14,220 nucleotides of DNA from Desulfofustis sp. (GCA_029287755.1 JARFQM010000229.1:1-14220); one strand, 5' to 3'. Counted from the stretch's first letter, positions 1-7,496 are shown. Numbers and translations are program-made. The notes: generated by a model not told the origin, from the sequence alone.

Positions 1-763
1 GCATGGTAGATGCCATGATAATTTGCCACTCCGCTTGCCCTTCGCCTACATCAAGCATTCGTTTAATACCGATCAGCAGGGTATAGTAATTTTCATCGGT
101 GGTTATCAGCAGTGGCCATAGATACTGGTTCCAACCATAAATAAAGAGAATAACGAAGAGTGCGGCAATCGAGGTTCGAGACATCGGTAACAGGATATCG
201 AAGAAGAATCTGATCGGCCCGGCGCCATCAATGCGAGCTGCCTCACATAACTCATCGGGAACGGTCATGAAAAACTGGCGAAATAAAAAGGTGGCCGTGG
301 CCGAGGCTATGAGGGGGAAGATCAACCCCGAATAGGAATTCAGCATGTTAAGATCAGCCACTACCTTGTAGGTCGGAAGAATACGAACTTCAACCGGCAG
401 CATCAGGGTGATGAAGATCATCCAGAAGAAAAGCAGCCTGAAACGAAAACGGAAATAGACGATCGCATACGCTGCCAAAAGAGAAATGATAATCTTGCCG
501 CACGTGATGCCCATGGCCATGATGAAGGAATTCAGCATCATGGTGCCAACGGTGGCACCCACATCTCTGGGACCGACGGTGAGAGCCCTGGTGTAATTAT
601 CGATCAGCTCACCGCCAGGGAGAAGCGGGAAATATGACGTGATCGCATCGAGAGTATGGGTAGATGCGACAAACGTCACATAGATCGGAAAGGCCAGTAT
701 TGCGACACCGATTAGTAGGCAAATATGGGTAAATATGGTGAGCCAGCGCCTGTTTTCTACCAT
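1..763 (-). CDS. ugpE: UgpE, sn-glycerol-3-phosphate ABC transporter permease (3' end cut by window edge)
   Basis: This is the second inner-membrane permease of the Ugp importer for sn-glycerol-3-phosphate and glycerophosphodiesters. My translation from the ATG at 763 begins MVENRRWLTIFTH, very close to the start of E. coli UgpE (MIENRPWLTIF), which fixes the start. Further signature stretches are FFWMIFITLMLPVEVRI, TATFLFRQFFMT and IYGWNQYLWPLLI. The EAA loop that docks on the ATPase is present as DELCEAARIDGAGPIRFF. About 254 codons are visible of the roughly 281 usual for the family, so only about the last 27 residues lie outside the window. The gene starts nine bases after the ugpA stop codon, so the two are surely co-transcribed. 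The ATPase UgpC, needed for transport, would be expected beyond the left edge. Confidence 0.93.
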   Translation of the reverse strand, partial: MVENRRWLTIFTHICLLIGVAILAFPIYVTFVASTHTLDAITSYFPLLPGGELIDNYTRALTVGPRDVGATVGTMMLNSFIMAMGITCGKIIISLLAAYAIVYFRFRFRLLFFWMIFITLMLPVEVRILPTYKVVADLNMLNSYSGLIFPLIASATATFLFRQFFMTVPDELCEAARIDGAGPIRFFFDILLPMSRTSIAALFVILFIYGWNQYLWPLLITTDENYYTLLIGIKRMLDVGEGQAEWQIIMASTM

Positions 764-772
764 TGTATCACT

Positions 773-1654
773 CTAATAATGGACCCTTCTCTCAATAAAT
801 CGAAACTGAATGACCGTAAGGGAGATCACCACCAGCATCAAGACCACAGACTGAGCCGCCGAACTGCCGAGATCCAGGCTCAGGAAACCGTCGTGGTAAA
901 CCTTGAACACCATGATGTCGGTGGCATGGTTTGGCCCCCCGTCGGTGATGGTGTGGATTATGCCGAAAGTATCGAAAAACGCATATACGATATTGACCAC
1001 AATCAAGAAAAATATTGTCGGTGAGAGCAACGGAAAAACAATGGTCCAGAAGCGGCGTAGTGGTTTCGCACCGTCGATAGCCGCTGCCTCGATCAATGAT
1101 TTCGGTATTGACTGCAATCCTGCCAGAAAGAAAAGAAAATTATAGGATATTTGCCGCCAGGCGGCAGCAATGATCACCAACAGCATGGCCTGGTTGCCGT
1201 TTAGGGTATGATTCCACTCTACCCCCAACAACCTGAAATAGAAGGTCATTATACCGACAGTTGGGTTAAAGAGAAAAAACCACAGGACACCGGCAACTGC
1301 CGGAGCCACCGCATAGGGCCAGATGATCAGGGTTTTATAGGTGGTTGCTGCTTTTATCACTCTGTCCGCCATGGCGGCAAGAAACAGTGCCACGGACATG
1401 GCGATTATAGCCACCGAGAAACTGAAGATGCCGGTAACCATGATTGAATTGAGATAGAAATCATCGGTGAAAATATAAATGAAATTATCCATCCCCACGA
1501 AAGCGGTGGACAGCCCAAAGGCGTCTTCCTGCAACAGTGACTGATACAGCGCCTGCGAAGCCGGCCAGATGAAAATCACCAGGGTGATAATGATCTGGGG
1601 AGCAACCAGGATGTATGGCAGCACCTTATGGCTGAATATTACGCGTTTTTCCAT
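773..1654 (-). CDS. ugpA: UgpA, sn-glycerol-3-phosphate ABC transporter permease
   Basis: This is the first inner-membrane permease of the Ugp importer, forming a heterodimeric channel with UgpE. It has 293 residues (E. coli UgpA has 295). The N-terminus, with [20 protein letters not shown] as the first membrane segment and then AFVGMDNF, follows the E. coli protein closely and supports the ATG at 1654. About six hydrophobic segments are visible. The cytoplasmic EAA loop is [18 protein letters not shown] followed by VFPLLSP, at about residues 185-211. The protein ends RFIERRVHY, matching the usual end of the family, so its TAG stop looks genuine, unlike the TAG inside ugpB. It is separated from the ugpB tail by about 130 bases holding a strong hairpin, and sits nine bases before ugpE. 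Confidence 0.94.
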   Translation of the reverse strand: MEKRVIFSHKVLPYILVAPQIIITLVIFIWPASQALYQSLLQEDAFGLSTAFVGMDNFIYIFTDDFYLNSIMVTGIFSFSVAIIAMSVALFLAAMADRVIKAATTYKTLIIWPYAVAPAVAGVLWFFLFNPTVGIMTFYFRLLGVEWNHTLNGNQAMLLVIIAAAWRQISYNFLFFLAGLQSIPKSLIEAAAIDGAKPLRRFWTIVFPLLSPTIFFLIVVNIVYAFFDTFGIIHTITDGGPNHATDIMVFKVYHDGFLSLDLGSSAAQSVVLMLVVISLTVIQFRFIERRVHY

Positions 1655-1706
1655 GACCTGAGACCGTAGTTGCCTGGAGTCTTGACGCCATCCCCAGAGC
1701 TGTTGG

Positions 1707-1753
1707 GGCGGAATTTACCATGATGGGTGAGGCTGAAATTGGTAAATCCCGCC
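1707..1753 (-). promoter_or_regulatory. Long intercistronic hairpin between ugpB and ugpA
   Basis: Two 14-base arms, 1707-1720 and 1740-1753, are complementary apart from one position that forms a G-U wobble in the minus-strand RNA. They enclose a 19-base loop. The minus-strand arms read GGCGGGATTTACCA and TGGTAAATTCCGCC. No T-run follows in the direction of transcription, so this is not a typical intrinsic terminator. Stem-loops between the binding-protein gene and the permease genes are known in ABC import operons (malE-malF), where they protect the upstream mRNA and raise binding-protein yield. That role here is inference. It lies in the untranslated gap after the UAA at 1783. Confidence 0.7.
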
Positions 1754-1782
1754 TTTGCTATGCCGATTGGAGCTTGAAGACT

Positions 1783-1884
1783 TTAATTATTGGCCTTTTC
1801 AAACTTTCGCAATAATTTGTTGCCAGCCGCGACGGCATCGGAGAGGCCCTCCTCTTCATTTTTATCGCCTGAGAAAATGGCCTA
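1783..1884 (-). other. UgpB C-terminal tail downstream of an in-frame amber codon
   Basis: The TAG at 1882-1884 that ends the ugpB reading frame is followed in the same frame by 32 sense codons and then TAA at 1783-1785. The downstream translation begins AIFSGDKNEEEGLSDA and ends VAAGNKLLRKFEKANN. This matches the C-terminus of E. coli UgpB (ESVWTGKKTPQQALDKAV, then ERGNQLLRRFEKSTKS). The amber codon sits where E. coli has Glu, one base change from GAG. Full read-through gives 406+1+32 = 439 residues, essentially the E. coli length of 438. The tail is therefore a genuine, still intact part of the gene. Whether the TAG is decoded (pyrrolysine or suppressor) or terminates translation cannot be told from this window. 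Confidence 0.88.
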
Positions 1885-3102
1885 GAGTTCACCATAGATG
1901 ATGTCTCTCATTTGGACATAATTCCCAAAGCGCAACCCTTTTGAATTCTCAGTCGGCTCATTCAGGGTCATCTGCTTGAGAGCTGTCTCCATGTCAGGCT
2001 TCTCTTCATACAGTCCCTGTTGCTTGGCAAGCTCATATGCGGCCAGAGTGATGGGCAGATAACCGGTGAATTCATGCCAGTCCGCCTGGACCTCAGCTGA
2101 GGAGATGAAATTAAAAAAAGCAGCGACCCCCTTATATTCCTCGGCAGGGTGCCCCGCCATCACCCACAGGCTGGCTCCTCCGATAATCGTATTCTGCGGC
2201 GCCCCTTGCGCGTCAGGCCAGTAAGGCAGCATGGAGGTGCCGAAATCAAATTTACAGGTTTTGGCAAAACCGGCGTAACCTGCCGACGATTCAGTATACA
2301 TCGCTACTTCTTCAGACGAGAACTTGGCATTTCCAAGATTCCGCCGGCCACCGTATACGAATATCTTGTCCTGCTGCCAGTCAGCCAATTGCTGGATGTG
2401 CTTCACATGCATCGGACTGTTGTAAAGGAACTCGGTATCCATTCCTTCGAATCCATTGGCCTTGGTTCCGGCAGGGATATTATGCCAGGCGCTGAAATTC
2501 TCCAGCTGAATCCAGGATATCCAGGCAGTGGAAAATCCGCCGGGATAGCCGGCAGCCACAAGCTTTTTGGAATATTCGGCTACTTCAGGCCAGGTCTCTG
2601 GCGGTTTGTTTGGATCGAGACCGGCCTTCTTGAAAGCATCCTTGTTGTAATAGAGTACCGGGGTTGAACTGTTGAAAGGCATTGACAGCATCTTCCCGTC
2701 GGTGGTGGTGTAATAGCCAGTGACCGTAGGCAGATAGGCTTTGGGATCGAAAGCCAGACCCGATTCGGCCATTACCTCATACACAGGTTTAATAGCTCCC
2801 CTTGCTGCCATCATGGATGCGGTTCCAACCTCAAATACCTGAAGGATATGCGGTGGATTTTTTGAGCGGAAGGCGGCAATTCCGGCGGTCATCGTATCGG
2901 CGTAGTTGCCCTTGTAGGTGGCGACGACTTGGTAGTCGCTCTGAGACTTGTTGAATTCGTCAGCAATTGCGGCAACTTTTTCACCCAACCTTCCACCATG
3001 AGCATGCCACCAGTTAATGGTGATAGGCTCGGCAAGCAGGCTCGCAGGCACTGCAAAAGCTGTGAGCAAAACGATCGTGCAGATAAAAATTCTGTTCTTC
3101 AT
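1882..3102 (-). CDS. ugpB: UgpB, periplasmic sn-glycerol-3-phosphate/glycerophosphodiester-binding protein (ends at an in-frame amber)
   Basis: This is the secreted solute-binding protein that captures sn-glycerol-3-phosphate or glycerophosphocholine and delivers it to UgpA/UgpE. A signal peptide covers residues 1-24 (KNR, then a hydrophobic core, then ASLLA before EPI). Conserved UgpB blocks follow in order: WWHAHGG at 31-37, YKGNYADTMTAGIAAF at 63-78, ILQVFEVGTASMM at 86-98, FNSSTPVLYYNKDAFKKAGLDP at 143-164, WIQLENFSAW at 197-206, IIGGASLWVM at 306-315, GYLPIT at 347-352 and LRFGN at 390-394. The segments supplying the ligand Tyr, Glu, Ser, Gly and Arg in E. coli UgpB are all there. The ATG at 3102 is preceded by a good ribosome site (AAAGGAGA). 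To the TAG the product is 406 residues, about 32 short of the family; the missing tail lies in frame beyond the amber codon. It follows the phosphodiesterase gene by about 80 bases. Confidence 0.95.
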   Translation of the reverse strand: MKNRIFICTIVLLTAFAVPASLLAEPITINWWHAHGGRLGEKVAAIADEFNKSQSDYQVVATYKGNYADTMTAGIAAFRSKNPPHILQVFEVGTASMMAARGAIKPVYEVMAESGLAFDPKAYLPTVTGYYTTTDGKMLSMPFNSSTPVLYYNKDAFKKAGLDPNKPPETWPEVAEYSKKLVAAGYPGGFSTAWISWIQLENFSAWHNIPAGTKANGFEGMDTEFLYNSPMHVKHIQQLADWQQDKIFVYGGRRNLGNAKFSSEEVAMYTESSAGYAGFAKTCKFDFGTSMLPYWPDAQGAPQNTIIGGASLWVMAGHPAEEYKGVAAFFNFISSAEVQADWHEFTGYLPITLAAYELAKQQGLYEEKPDMETALKQMTLNEPTENSKGLRFGNYVQMRDIIYGEL

Positions 3103-3134
3103 GGCGCATCTCCTTTCTTTGTGAGAATTTTCAT
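3099..3134 (-). other. Possible 11-codon leader ORF overlapping the ugpB start
   Basis: On the minus strand an ATG at 3134 opens the short frame MKILTKKGDAP, whose TGA overlaps the ugpB start as ATGA. It is preceded by AAGGAAGC at close spacing, and a second purine-rich AGGAGGAG lies about 25 bases further upstream. The ribosome site for ugpB lies inside this short frame. The arrangement would allow translational coupling into ugpB. There is no composition or homology support for such a short frame, and it may be chance. Confidence 0.2.
3109..3116 (-). promoter_or_regulatory. Ribosome binding site of ugpB
   Basis: The minus strand reads AAAGGAGA six bases before the ATG at 3102. This is a strong Shine-Dalgarno match that fixes the ugpB start just before the signal peptide. 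Confidence 0.75.
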
Positions 3135-3184
3135 TGCTTCCTTCGACAGAACCAGTTTTCTCCTCCTCTTTTTGTGTTGGACAA

Positions 3185-4225
3185 TCATTTAGTGTTTGCT
3201 ACCACTTCCTTTAACACATCCGGCCTGTTAGTGAAGATGCCGTCGATACCCATCTCCACAAAACGGCGCATGTCAGATTCCGAGTCGACGGTCCAGACAT
3301 AGACCTTCAGATCGGCCTCATGGGCTTTTTCGACATGCGATCGCCAAATCTCGCTGTGTTTAGCCCCCCAGTATTTGCCACCGGAGGCCTTGATCATTTC
3401 CGGCAGGGACCCGCCATGATCGGCGGGATCGATACCAGCTGTCCATAAAAGGGTGGTTTTCTTATCGAACACTTTAAGCTGCTTATAGTGGGATGAGAGG
3501 TAGACTGTGGAGATAGAGGGAGCAATCTCGTTGACCCGGGAAAGTGCACGCCAGTCAAAGGAGAGGATTTTGCACCGCTGCGCCAGATCATGATCTGAGA
3601 TAAGCTGCACTAATTTGTCAGCCACCACCCTTGGCGAGGGTGAGACATCACTTTCTTCAGGCGAAGTTTTAATCTCCAGAAACAAATCGGGGCCTTCGGG
3701 ACCGGTTTTTTTAATAATCTCAAAAACCTCCTGGAGGGTGGGGACTTTCTGACCGTCAGCGGGTACCTGGTCGGGGAACCTGCGTGCAGACCGGCTGCCC
3801 GGTTTGAGCCGCCCCACATCATAGGACTGCAGCTGGTCGACTGTCATGGCCTTGATCGGGATAATTTCGGAGTCAACCAGCCACTTTCCCTGCTTAGTGC
3901 GCGTCTTCTCTGAATTCAGTATGAAATCGTGATGGACAACGAGCCTCGCGTCCGCTGAAAGCATTACATCGAGTTCGATCGCGTCGATGCCGAGATCTAT
4001 CGCCAAGGAGACTCCAGCCAAAGTGTTGCCGGGTGCCAACCCTGCTGCTCCTTGATGGCCTATAATCAGCGTTGAGTGAGAAGGGCGGAAGTCAGCTTGA
4101 GCATCGGTATCGTCGGCGCGGACTGAGTGAGGGCCGTTGGTGAGAATTAAGGACGCAATTATCATGGGAAATACAAGCTTTTCCCAAGGCAATTCAAACG
4201 AGATGAAAGGTGCCTGATAGCGCAT
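3185..4225 (-). CDS. Secreted glycerophosphodiester phosphodiesterase (GlpQ/UgpQ family)
   Basis: The likely reaction is hydrolysis of glycerophosphodiesters to sn-glycerol-3-phosphate plus an alcohol, with a TIM-barrel GDPD fold. Of 346 residues, the first 37 look like a signal peptide (hydrophobic LVFPMIIASLIL, then SVRA before DD), so it probably acts in the periplasm. Family motifs are GHQGAAGLAPGNTLAG at 56-71 (catalytic His57), ELDV at 84-87 (metal ligands Glu84 and Asp86), VVHHD at 96-100 (second catalytic His), FLEIKT at 182-187 (third acidic ligand), VYVWTVD at 308-314 and GIFTNRPD at 329-336. The usual HRG..PENT motif is altered: Gln58 replaces the phosphate-contacting Arg, and PGNT replaces PENT. 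GGAGAGG just before the ATG at 4225 supports the start. It heads the ugp genes and would feed G3P to UgpB. In E. coli ugpQ is cytoplasmic and last in the operon, so both position and export differ. Confidence 0.88.
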   Translation of the reverse strand: MRYQAPFISFELPWEKLVFPMIIASLILTNGPHSVRADDTDAQADFRPSHSTLIIGHQGAAGLAPGNTLAGVSLAIDLGIDAIELDVMLSADARLVVHHDFILNSEKTRTKQGKWLVDSEIIPIKAMTVDQLQSYDVGRLKPGSRSARRFPDQVPADGQKVPTLQEVFEIIKKTGPEGPDLFLEIKTSPEESDVSPSPRVVADKLVQLISDHDLAQRCKILSFDWRALSRVNEIAPSISTVYLSSHYKQLKVFDKKTTLLWTAGIDPADHGGSLPEMIKASGGKYWGAKHSEIWRSHVEKAHEADLKVYVWTVDSESDMRRFVEMGIDGIFTNRPDVLKEVVANTK

Positions 4226-4306
4226 TTACCTCTCCGAGGCGAGACTGGATGGAAAAAGGATAGATACAAACCTTACAGGCCGAGGTAAAAAACTCTCACC
4301 TACTCT

Positions 4307-4334
4307 AATTTAATTGGTAAATGCGTCAGGTCAA
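4307..4334 (-). promoter_or_regulatory. Candidate sigma-70 promoter for the phosphodiesterase-ugp operon
   Basis: In the 188-base gap upstream of the phosphodiesterase gene the minus strand has TTGACC at 4334-4329 and, 16 bases later, TAAATT at 4312-4307. These are a fair -35 and a mediocre -10. The -35 lies in a short imperfect inverted repeat (TCAGGT, CA, ACCTCA). No Pho box was recognised. The call is weak. Confidence 0.25.
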
Positions 4335-4413
4335 CCTCACGGCTCCACACTCAATAAGCGCACTTTGAGAATTTGACTTGGTCGTGCCTCCGCTCAGGTG
4401 TGAGAAGATCCGT

Positions 4414-5742
4414 TTATACCCCTAGGATTATTGCAGCTCCATACAGAAATATTGCGGCGACAAAATACATCACCGCCACATACGGCCAGTTCAAAGCAGC
4501 GAGCTTTATACTGGGGATGCCGTACCGTCCTTGAAAGATTAGGTTTAAGCCGGACAGCGGACTGGCGCACGCACCGAGGCTCCAACTAAAAACAAAGGTG
4601 AGAGCAAGTAATTGAGAATCTGGGGCGACCGGCGCCAGAAGCGGCGTTACCACTGCTATCGAGATAACCGGGTGCACGCCGAGCAAGGCCAGCAACACCA
4701 TTGCCGCAAGCAGAATGACGGCAGCGGCGGCAGCAAACTCTCCTCCCAAAGGCAGACTTATATGCGTGGCAGCCACGAGGGTCTGCAAGCCAATGGCGAG
4801 GACACCTGCAGCAAGAAAAAGAACCAGTTCGTTGACCATCTTGGGCAGTCCCTTCAGAATGTGCTGCTGAAGCTGACTCTTCGCTCCATTTAAGCCGCTG
4901 TACAAACAGAGCCCGATAAAGCTGACTACCAGCGAAGACAAGGCAATCACAGCCAGGATTGAAGCATGGGGCAGGAACGCATGCCCTAATAGAACGCCGA
5001 GCGCGAGAATGCCTGGTAACCAAAGACTTGACGGAGTCATCGGGAAACCTTCGAAATTCGCGACCTCTCCTGGATAACGAAATTTTGCTTCAACAATCAC
5101 CAGTACCAGACCCAGGACGGCAAATGGGAACCCAAAGGCCATAATGACTAAAAGATGCGCATCGGCCACATAGGTCAGAACTACTGCCATACCGGCAAAA
5201 AATGGCGACCACGTCGGTCCCCCGATAAAAGAGCGGGCGAGCGACTGTGCTGCGAACAGACTAAGTTTTTTGCCCTCCGAGACTCTGTCGGCGATGAGAA
5301 TGGGGGCAGAGACGTTAATGAAGGCGCCGAATAAAGCCACGGCGAGCATGGTTTGCCAGTAGGCGCGCATGCCATGCGGCACAGCGACCTGAACCTTGTT
5401 GCCCTGCATTGCCACCAACCTCAAGAAACTGACCGCTGCCAGCATGGAAAGCAAACCGGCATTGTTATCCAGGAGCCGCAACCACGTCGGCTGAGAGCCA
5501 AGCACAAGGCCGCTGGTAAGTGAAACGACACCTATCAGCAGAAGGATTCCGATTTGCAGGATCTGGACTTTTGATAATTGAGAGAGGAGCAGCAGCGCAG
5601 CACACCAGGCACACACCCCAGACGGCCAGGAAGGGAAAGCTGGCCAAATTTCGCTGAAAATTGAGCCGAAAATCATTAACAATAGCAAGATACCCGCCAG
5701 TGACGAATATTCACCGGGAAAAATACGTTTCATAGAAAGCAC
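4414..5742 (-). CDS. Multispanning membrane transporter of the ion-transporter (IT)-like type, substrate unknown
   Basis: This 442-residue, very hydrophobic inner-membrane protein has about 12-13 predicted membrane segments. Two related pieces look like re-entrant loops of a pseudo-symmetric secondary carrier: RSFIGGPTWSPFFAG, at about residues 169-183, in the first half, and SWSLGACASPLSGLNLIFQG, at about 385-404, in the second. LLGVHPVISIAVVTPLL precedes the second loop. This layout resembles carriers of the IT superfamily (CitMHS, DASS, ArsB/NhaD), but I do not recognise the precise family and the substrate cannot be read from the sequence. The start is uncertain: GTG at 5742 gives MLSMKRIFPG, while the ATG at 5733 gives MKRIFPG and is equally plausible; neither has a clear ribosome site. 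It stands alone between the aldo/keto reductase remnant and the phosphodiesterase gene. Confidence 0.7.
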   Translation of the reverse strand: MLSMKRIFPGEYSSLAGILLLLMIFGSIFSEIWPAFPSWPSGVCAWCAALLLLSQLSKVQILQIGILLLIGVVSLTSGLVLGSQPTWLRLLDNNAGLLSMLAAVSFLRLVAMQGNKVQVAVPHGMRAYWQTMLAVALFGAFINVSAPILIADRVSEGKKLSLFAAQSLARSFIGGPTWSPFFAGMAVVLTYVADAHLLVIMAFGFPFAVLGLVLVIVEAKFRYPGEVANFEGFPMTPSSLWLPGILALGVLLGHAFLPHASILAVIALSSLVVSFIGLCLYSGLNGAKSQLQQHILKGLPKMVNELVLFLAAGVLAIGLQTLVAATHISLPLGGEFAAAAAVILLAAMVLLALLGVHPVISIAVVTPLLAPVAPDSQLLALTFVFSWSLGACASPLSGLNLIFQGRYGIPSIKLAALNWPYVAVMYFVAAIFLYGAAIILGV

Positions 5743-5911
5743 TTTATCAGTATTCCAGTGATACTCATATCTAAATTGAGCGAACTGTTTAAAAGAGAGA
5801 TCAAGAGATTCTGCTTGGTTAAGAGAGGCACATAAGGAAACGCCCCGATCAATATAATCGGTCGAGGTGATAAGGGTCCCGCTGCTTCATGAAACAGCGT
5901 AGAGTGCATGA

Positions 5912-6353
5912 TAGGCAATTTCTTCTCTACATAGCGACGGCGACCCGAGGCGTGCAATGTGAAGGGGTATCTTACCAGAATTGGGTTTGATTCAAAGAAC
6001 AAGAGAACTCGGCGCCTCCTGCGCGGCCTTTAGTCCGGTCGGACGAAGCCTGCTTACAGACCGTCCGCACTCTTGCGAAAAATCTCTATCGATAGCATTT
6101 CTGAAGGAAAACCCGAGATTTCTGGAACCCAATTACAGCCGCAACATCGCTGCCACGGACCGATTCCGCAAACTCGCCAAAGAGATGGGATACCAAACTG
6201 CTGCACTCGCCATTGCCTGGCTTCTGCATCAGGGGGGCATATTCTTCCCATTCCCGGCACGCGATCAGTCTCTCACTTGGAAGAATTAACGGCTGGGCGC
6301 ATGGCGATCGCTATTCAGCAGCGCAATGGCATGGACCAGAAAGATACTGCTAA
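5912..6353 (+). pseudogene. Decayed aldo/keto reductase, C-terminal half, spread over three frames
   Basis: This is the only clear plus-strand gene trace. From about 5972 one frame gives PELGLIQRTRELG, then AFSPVGRSLLTDRPHS, FLKENPRFLEPNYSRNI, TDRFRKLAKEMG and TAALAIAWLLHQGG, the C-terminal half of a large aldo/keto reductase subfamily. At the six-G run 6232-6237 the match moves to another frame, HILPIPGTRSVSHLEEL (6238-6288). It then jumps to the third frame from about 6292, GWAHGDRYSAAQWHGPERYC with TAA at 6351-6353, the typical end of this subfamily. About 25-30 residues between HLEEL and GWAHG are missing. Upstream, fragments such as VQCE (5953-5964) suggest an even more degraded middle with in-frame stops; the left limit is uncertain. 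The N-terminal half, including the catalytic Tyr region, is absent. It cannot encode a working enzyme. The rest of the 5743-6431 gap shows nothing else recognisable. Confidence 0.85.
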
Positions 6354-6431
6354 CCTGAGAGCCATTTGCAAAACGATCTTTACGACCAGCAGGAAGAAGG
6401 CATGTCTCTGCACTTTCACTATTTATGGCTA

Positions 6432-7496
6432 CTAGTCCAGCAGCCACGGTATTTCATGCTCCAAGGCGATTGCCCGAATCTTGTCCCGCAGTCCCTTCCC
6501 AACCGGAATACCATTTTTCCAACGCTCTTTGGCATGACGACGTTCTGGGTCTCCTGCAATCATTACCGGCTGCGAGGGATCCAGCGGCTGGGTCGAGCGC
6601 AGCGTTTCGCAAAGAGTCGCGACATCTGTTCGGAAATCATTGATATCCCTAAATATACTGGGGTCGATAGTCATGAAAAAATGACTGATATCCTGACCGT
6701 GCGGCTGCTTCATATGCATAGGCGAGGTGATCAGGGTCGAGCCCGACAGGCAGGCACTCAGAATATTTACCATTACTGCCAGCCCGTAGCCTTTGTGGTA
6801 GCTGCCTTCAGGGCTGCCGCCAAGGGGGGTCAGTGAGCCCCCCCTCTCCATCACTTCGAGCGGATCAGTACTCGGCAGGCCGTCCCTTGAAACAAGCCAG
6901 CCGTTGGGAGTCGGCAAACCTTCATTGAATTTGTTCCGTACTTTGCCAAATGCCGCGGTAGTGGTCGCCATGTCCAGCAAAAACGGCTGTCCCTCAATGC
7001 CCGGGGCGGAAAAAGAGATCGGTTCAGTTCCCATTCGGGCCTCAGTACCGCCCGCCGGTGCAACCTGGATAATAGAGGTAGTGCTTGTCACCAGACCGAT
7101 GAGATCTGCCTCTGCCGCCATTTCAGTGTAATATCCGCACGCCCCGAAATGGGCAGAGTTGCGAACCGATGAAATCGCCATACCTGAGGTCTGGGCCTTG
7201 GATATGGCCGATTCCATTGCCAATATAGAGGTTGAATGCCCCAACCCCGCATCACCGTCAATCAGCACCGAGACCGGGGTTTCCTTGACTATCCGCGGTT
7301 CAGCCGACATGTTGATCCGGCCTTGTTTCCAGCGCTCATGGTACATGGTCATGGTGGATAGACCGTGGCTGTCGATTCCATGCAGATCCGCCCAGGCGAT
7401 CACATCTGCCGTCTTTTCCGCTGTTTCTGAAGGCATACCCCAGCCCACGAGGATTGCCTCGATCTGAGCCCGGTGATTTTGATAGGTTGCTGCCAT
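6432..7496 (-). CDS. Malate/L-lactate dehydrogenase family (Ldh_2/AllD-like) NAD(P)-dependent oxidoreductase
   Basis: This 354-residue cytoplasmic enzyme belongs to the Ldh_2 family, whose members (AllD ureidoglycolate, ComC sulfolactate, YiaK 2,3-diketogulonate and malate dehydrogenases) interconvert 2-hydroxyacids and 2-oxoacids with NAD(P). Diagnostic motifs are ADLHGIDSHGLSTM at 36-49 (conserved His44), DGDAGLGHSTS at 80-90, VRNSAHFGACGYY at 111-123 (His116), GTEPISFSAP at 156-165 (GTNPI in most members), FLLDMATTTAA at 172-182, PLGGSPEGSYHKGYGLA at 224-240 and the C-terminal PVMIAGDPE at 310-318. Length is normal. The ATG at 7496 follows AAGGAA at good spacing. The gene ends in two consecutive TAG codons. 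Its substrate cannot be assigned; the nearby transporter and aldo/keto reductase remnant hint at hydroxyacid or sugar-acid use, but only as inference. Confidence 0.9.
   Translation of the reverse strand: MAATYQNHRAQIEAILVGWGMPSETAEKTADVIAWADLHGIDSHGLSTMTMYHERWKQGRINMSAEPRIVKETPVSVLIDGDAGLGHSTSILAMESAISKAQTSGMAISSVRNSAHFGACGYYTEMAAEADLIGLVTSTTSIIQVAPAGGTEARMGTEPISFSAPGIEGQPFLLDMATTTAAFGKVRNKFNEGLPTPNGWLVSRDGLPSTDPLEVMERGGSLTPLGGSPEGSYHKGYGLAVMVNILSACLSGSTLITSPMHMKQPHGQDISHFFMTIDPSIFRDINDFRTDVATLCETLRSTQPLDPSQPVMIAGDPERRHAKERWKNGIPVGKGLRDKIRAIALEHEIPWLLD

Noticed and set aside
773..775. The ugpA TAG stop as a second possible read-through codon
   Set aside because: The protein already ends at the normal family length, and the codons after the TAG run straight into the ugpE start without extra conserved sequence.
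4226..4413. Pho box in front of the phosphodiesterase-ugp genes, expected by analogy with E. coli
   Set aside because: No pair of CTGTCAT-like repeats at the right spacing was seen.
5730..6002. Minus-strand open frame of 90 codons upstream of the transporter gene
   Set aside because: It lies antisense to the aldo/keto reductase remnant, overlaps the transporter start, and shows no recognisable domain.
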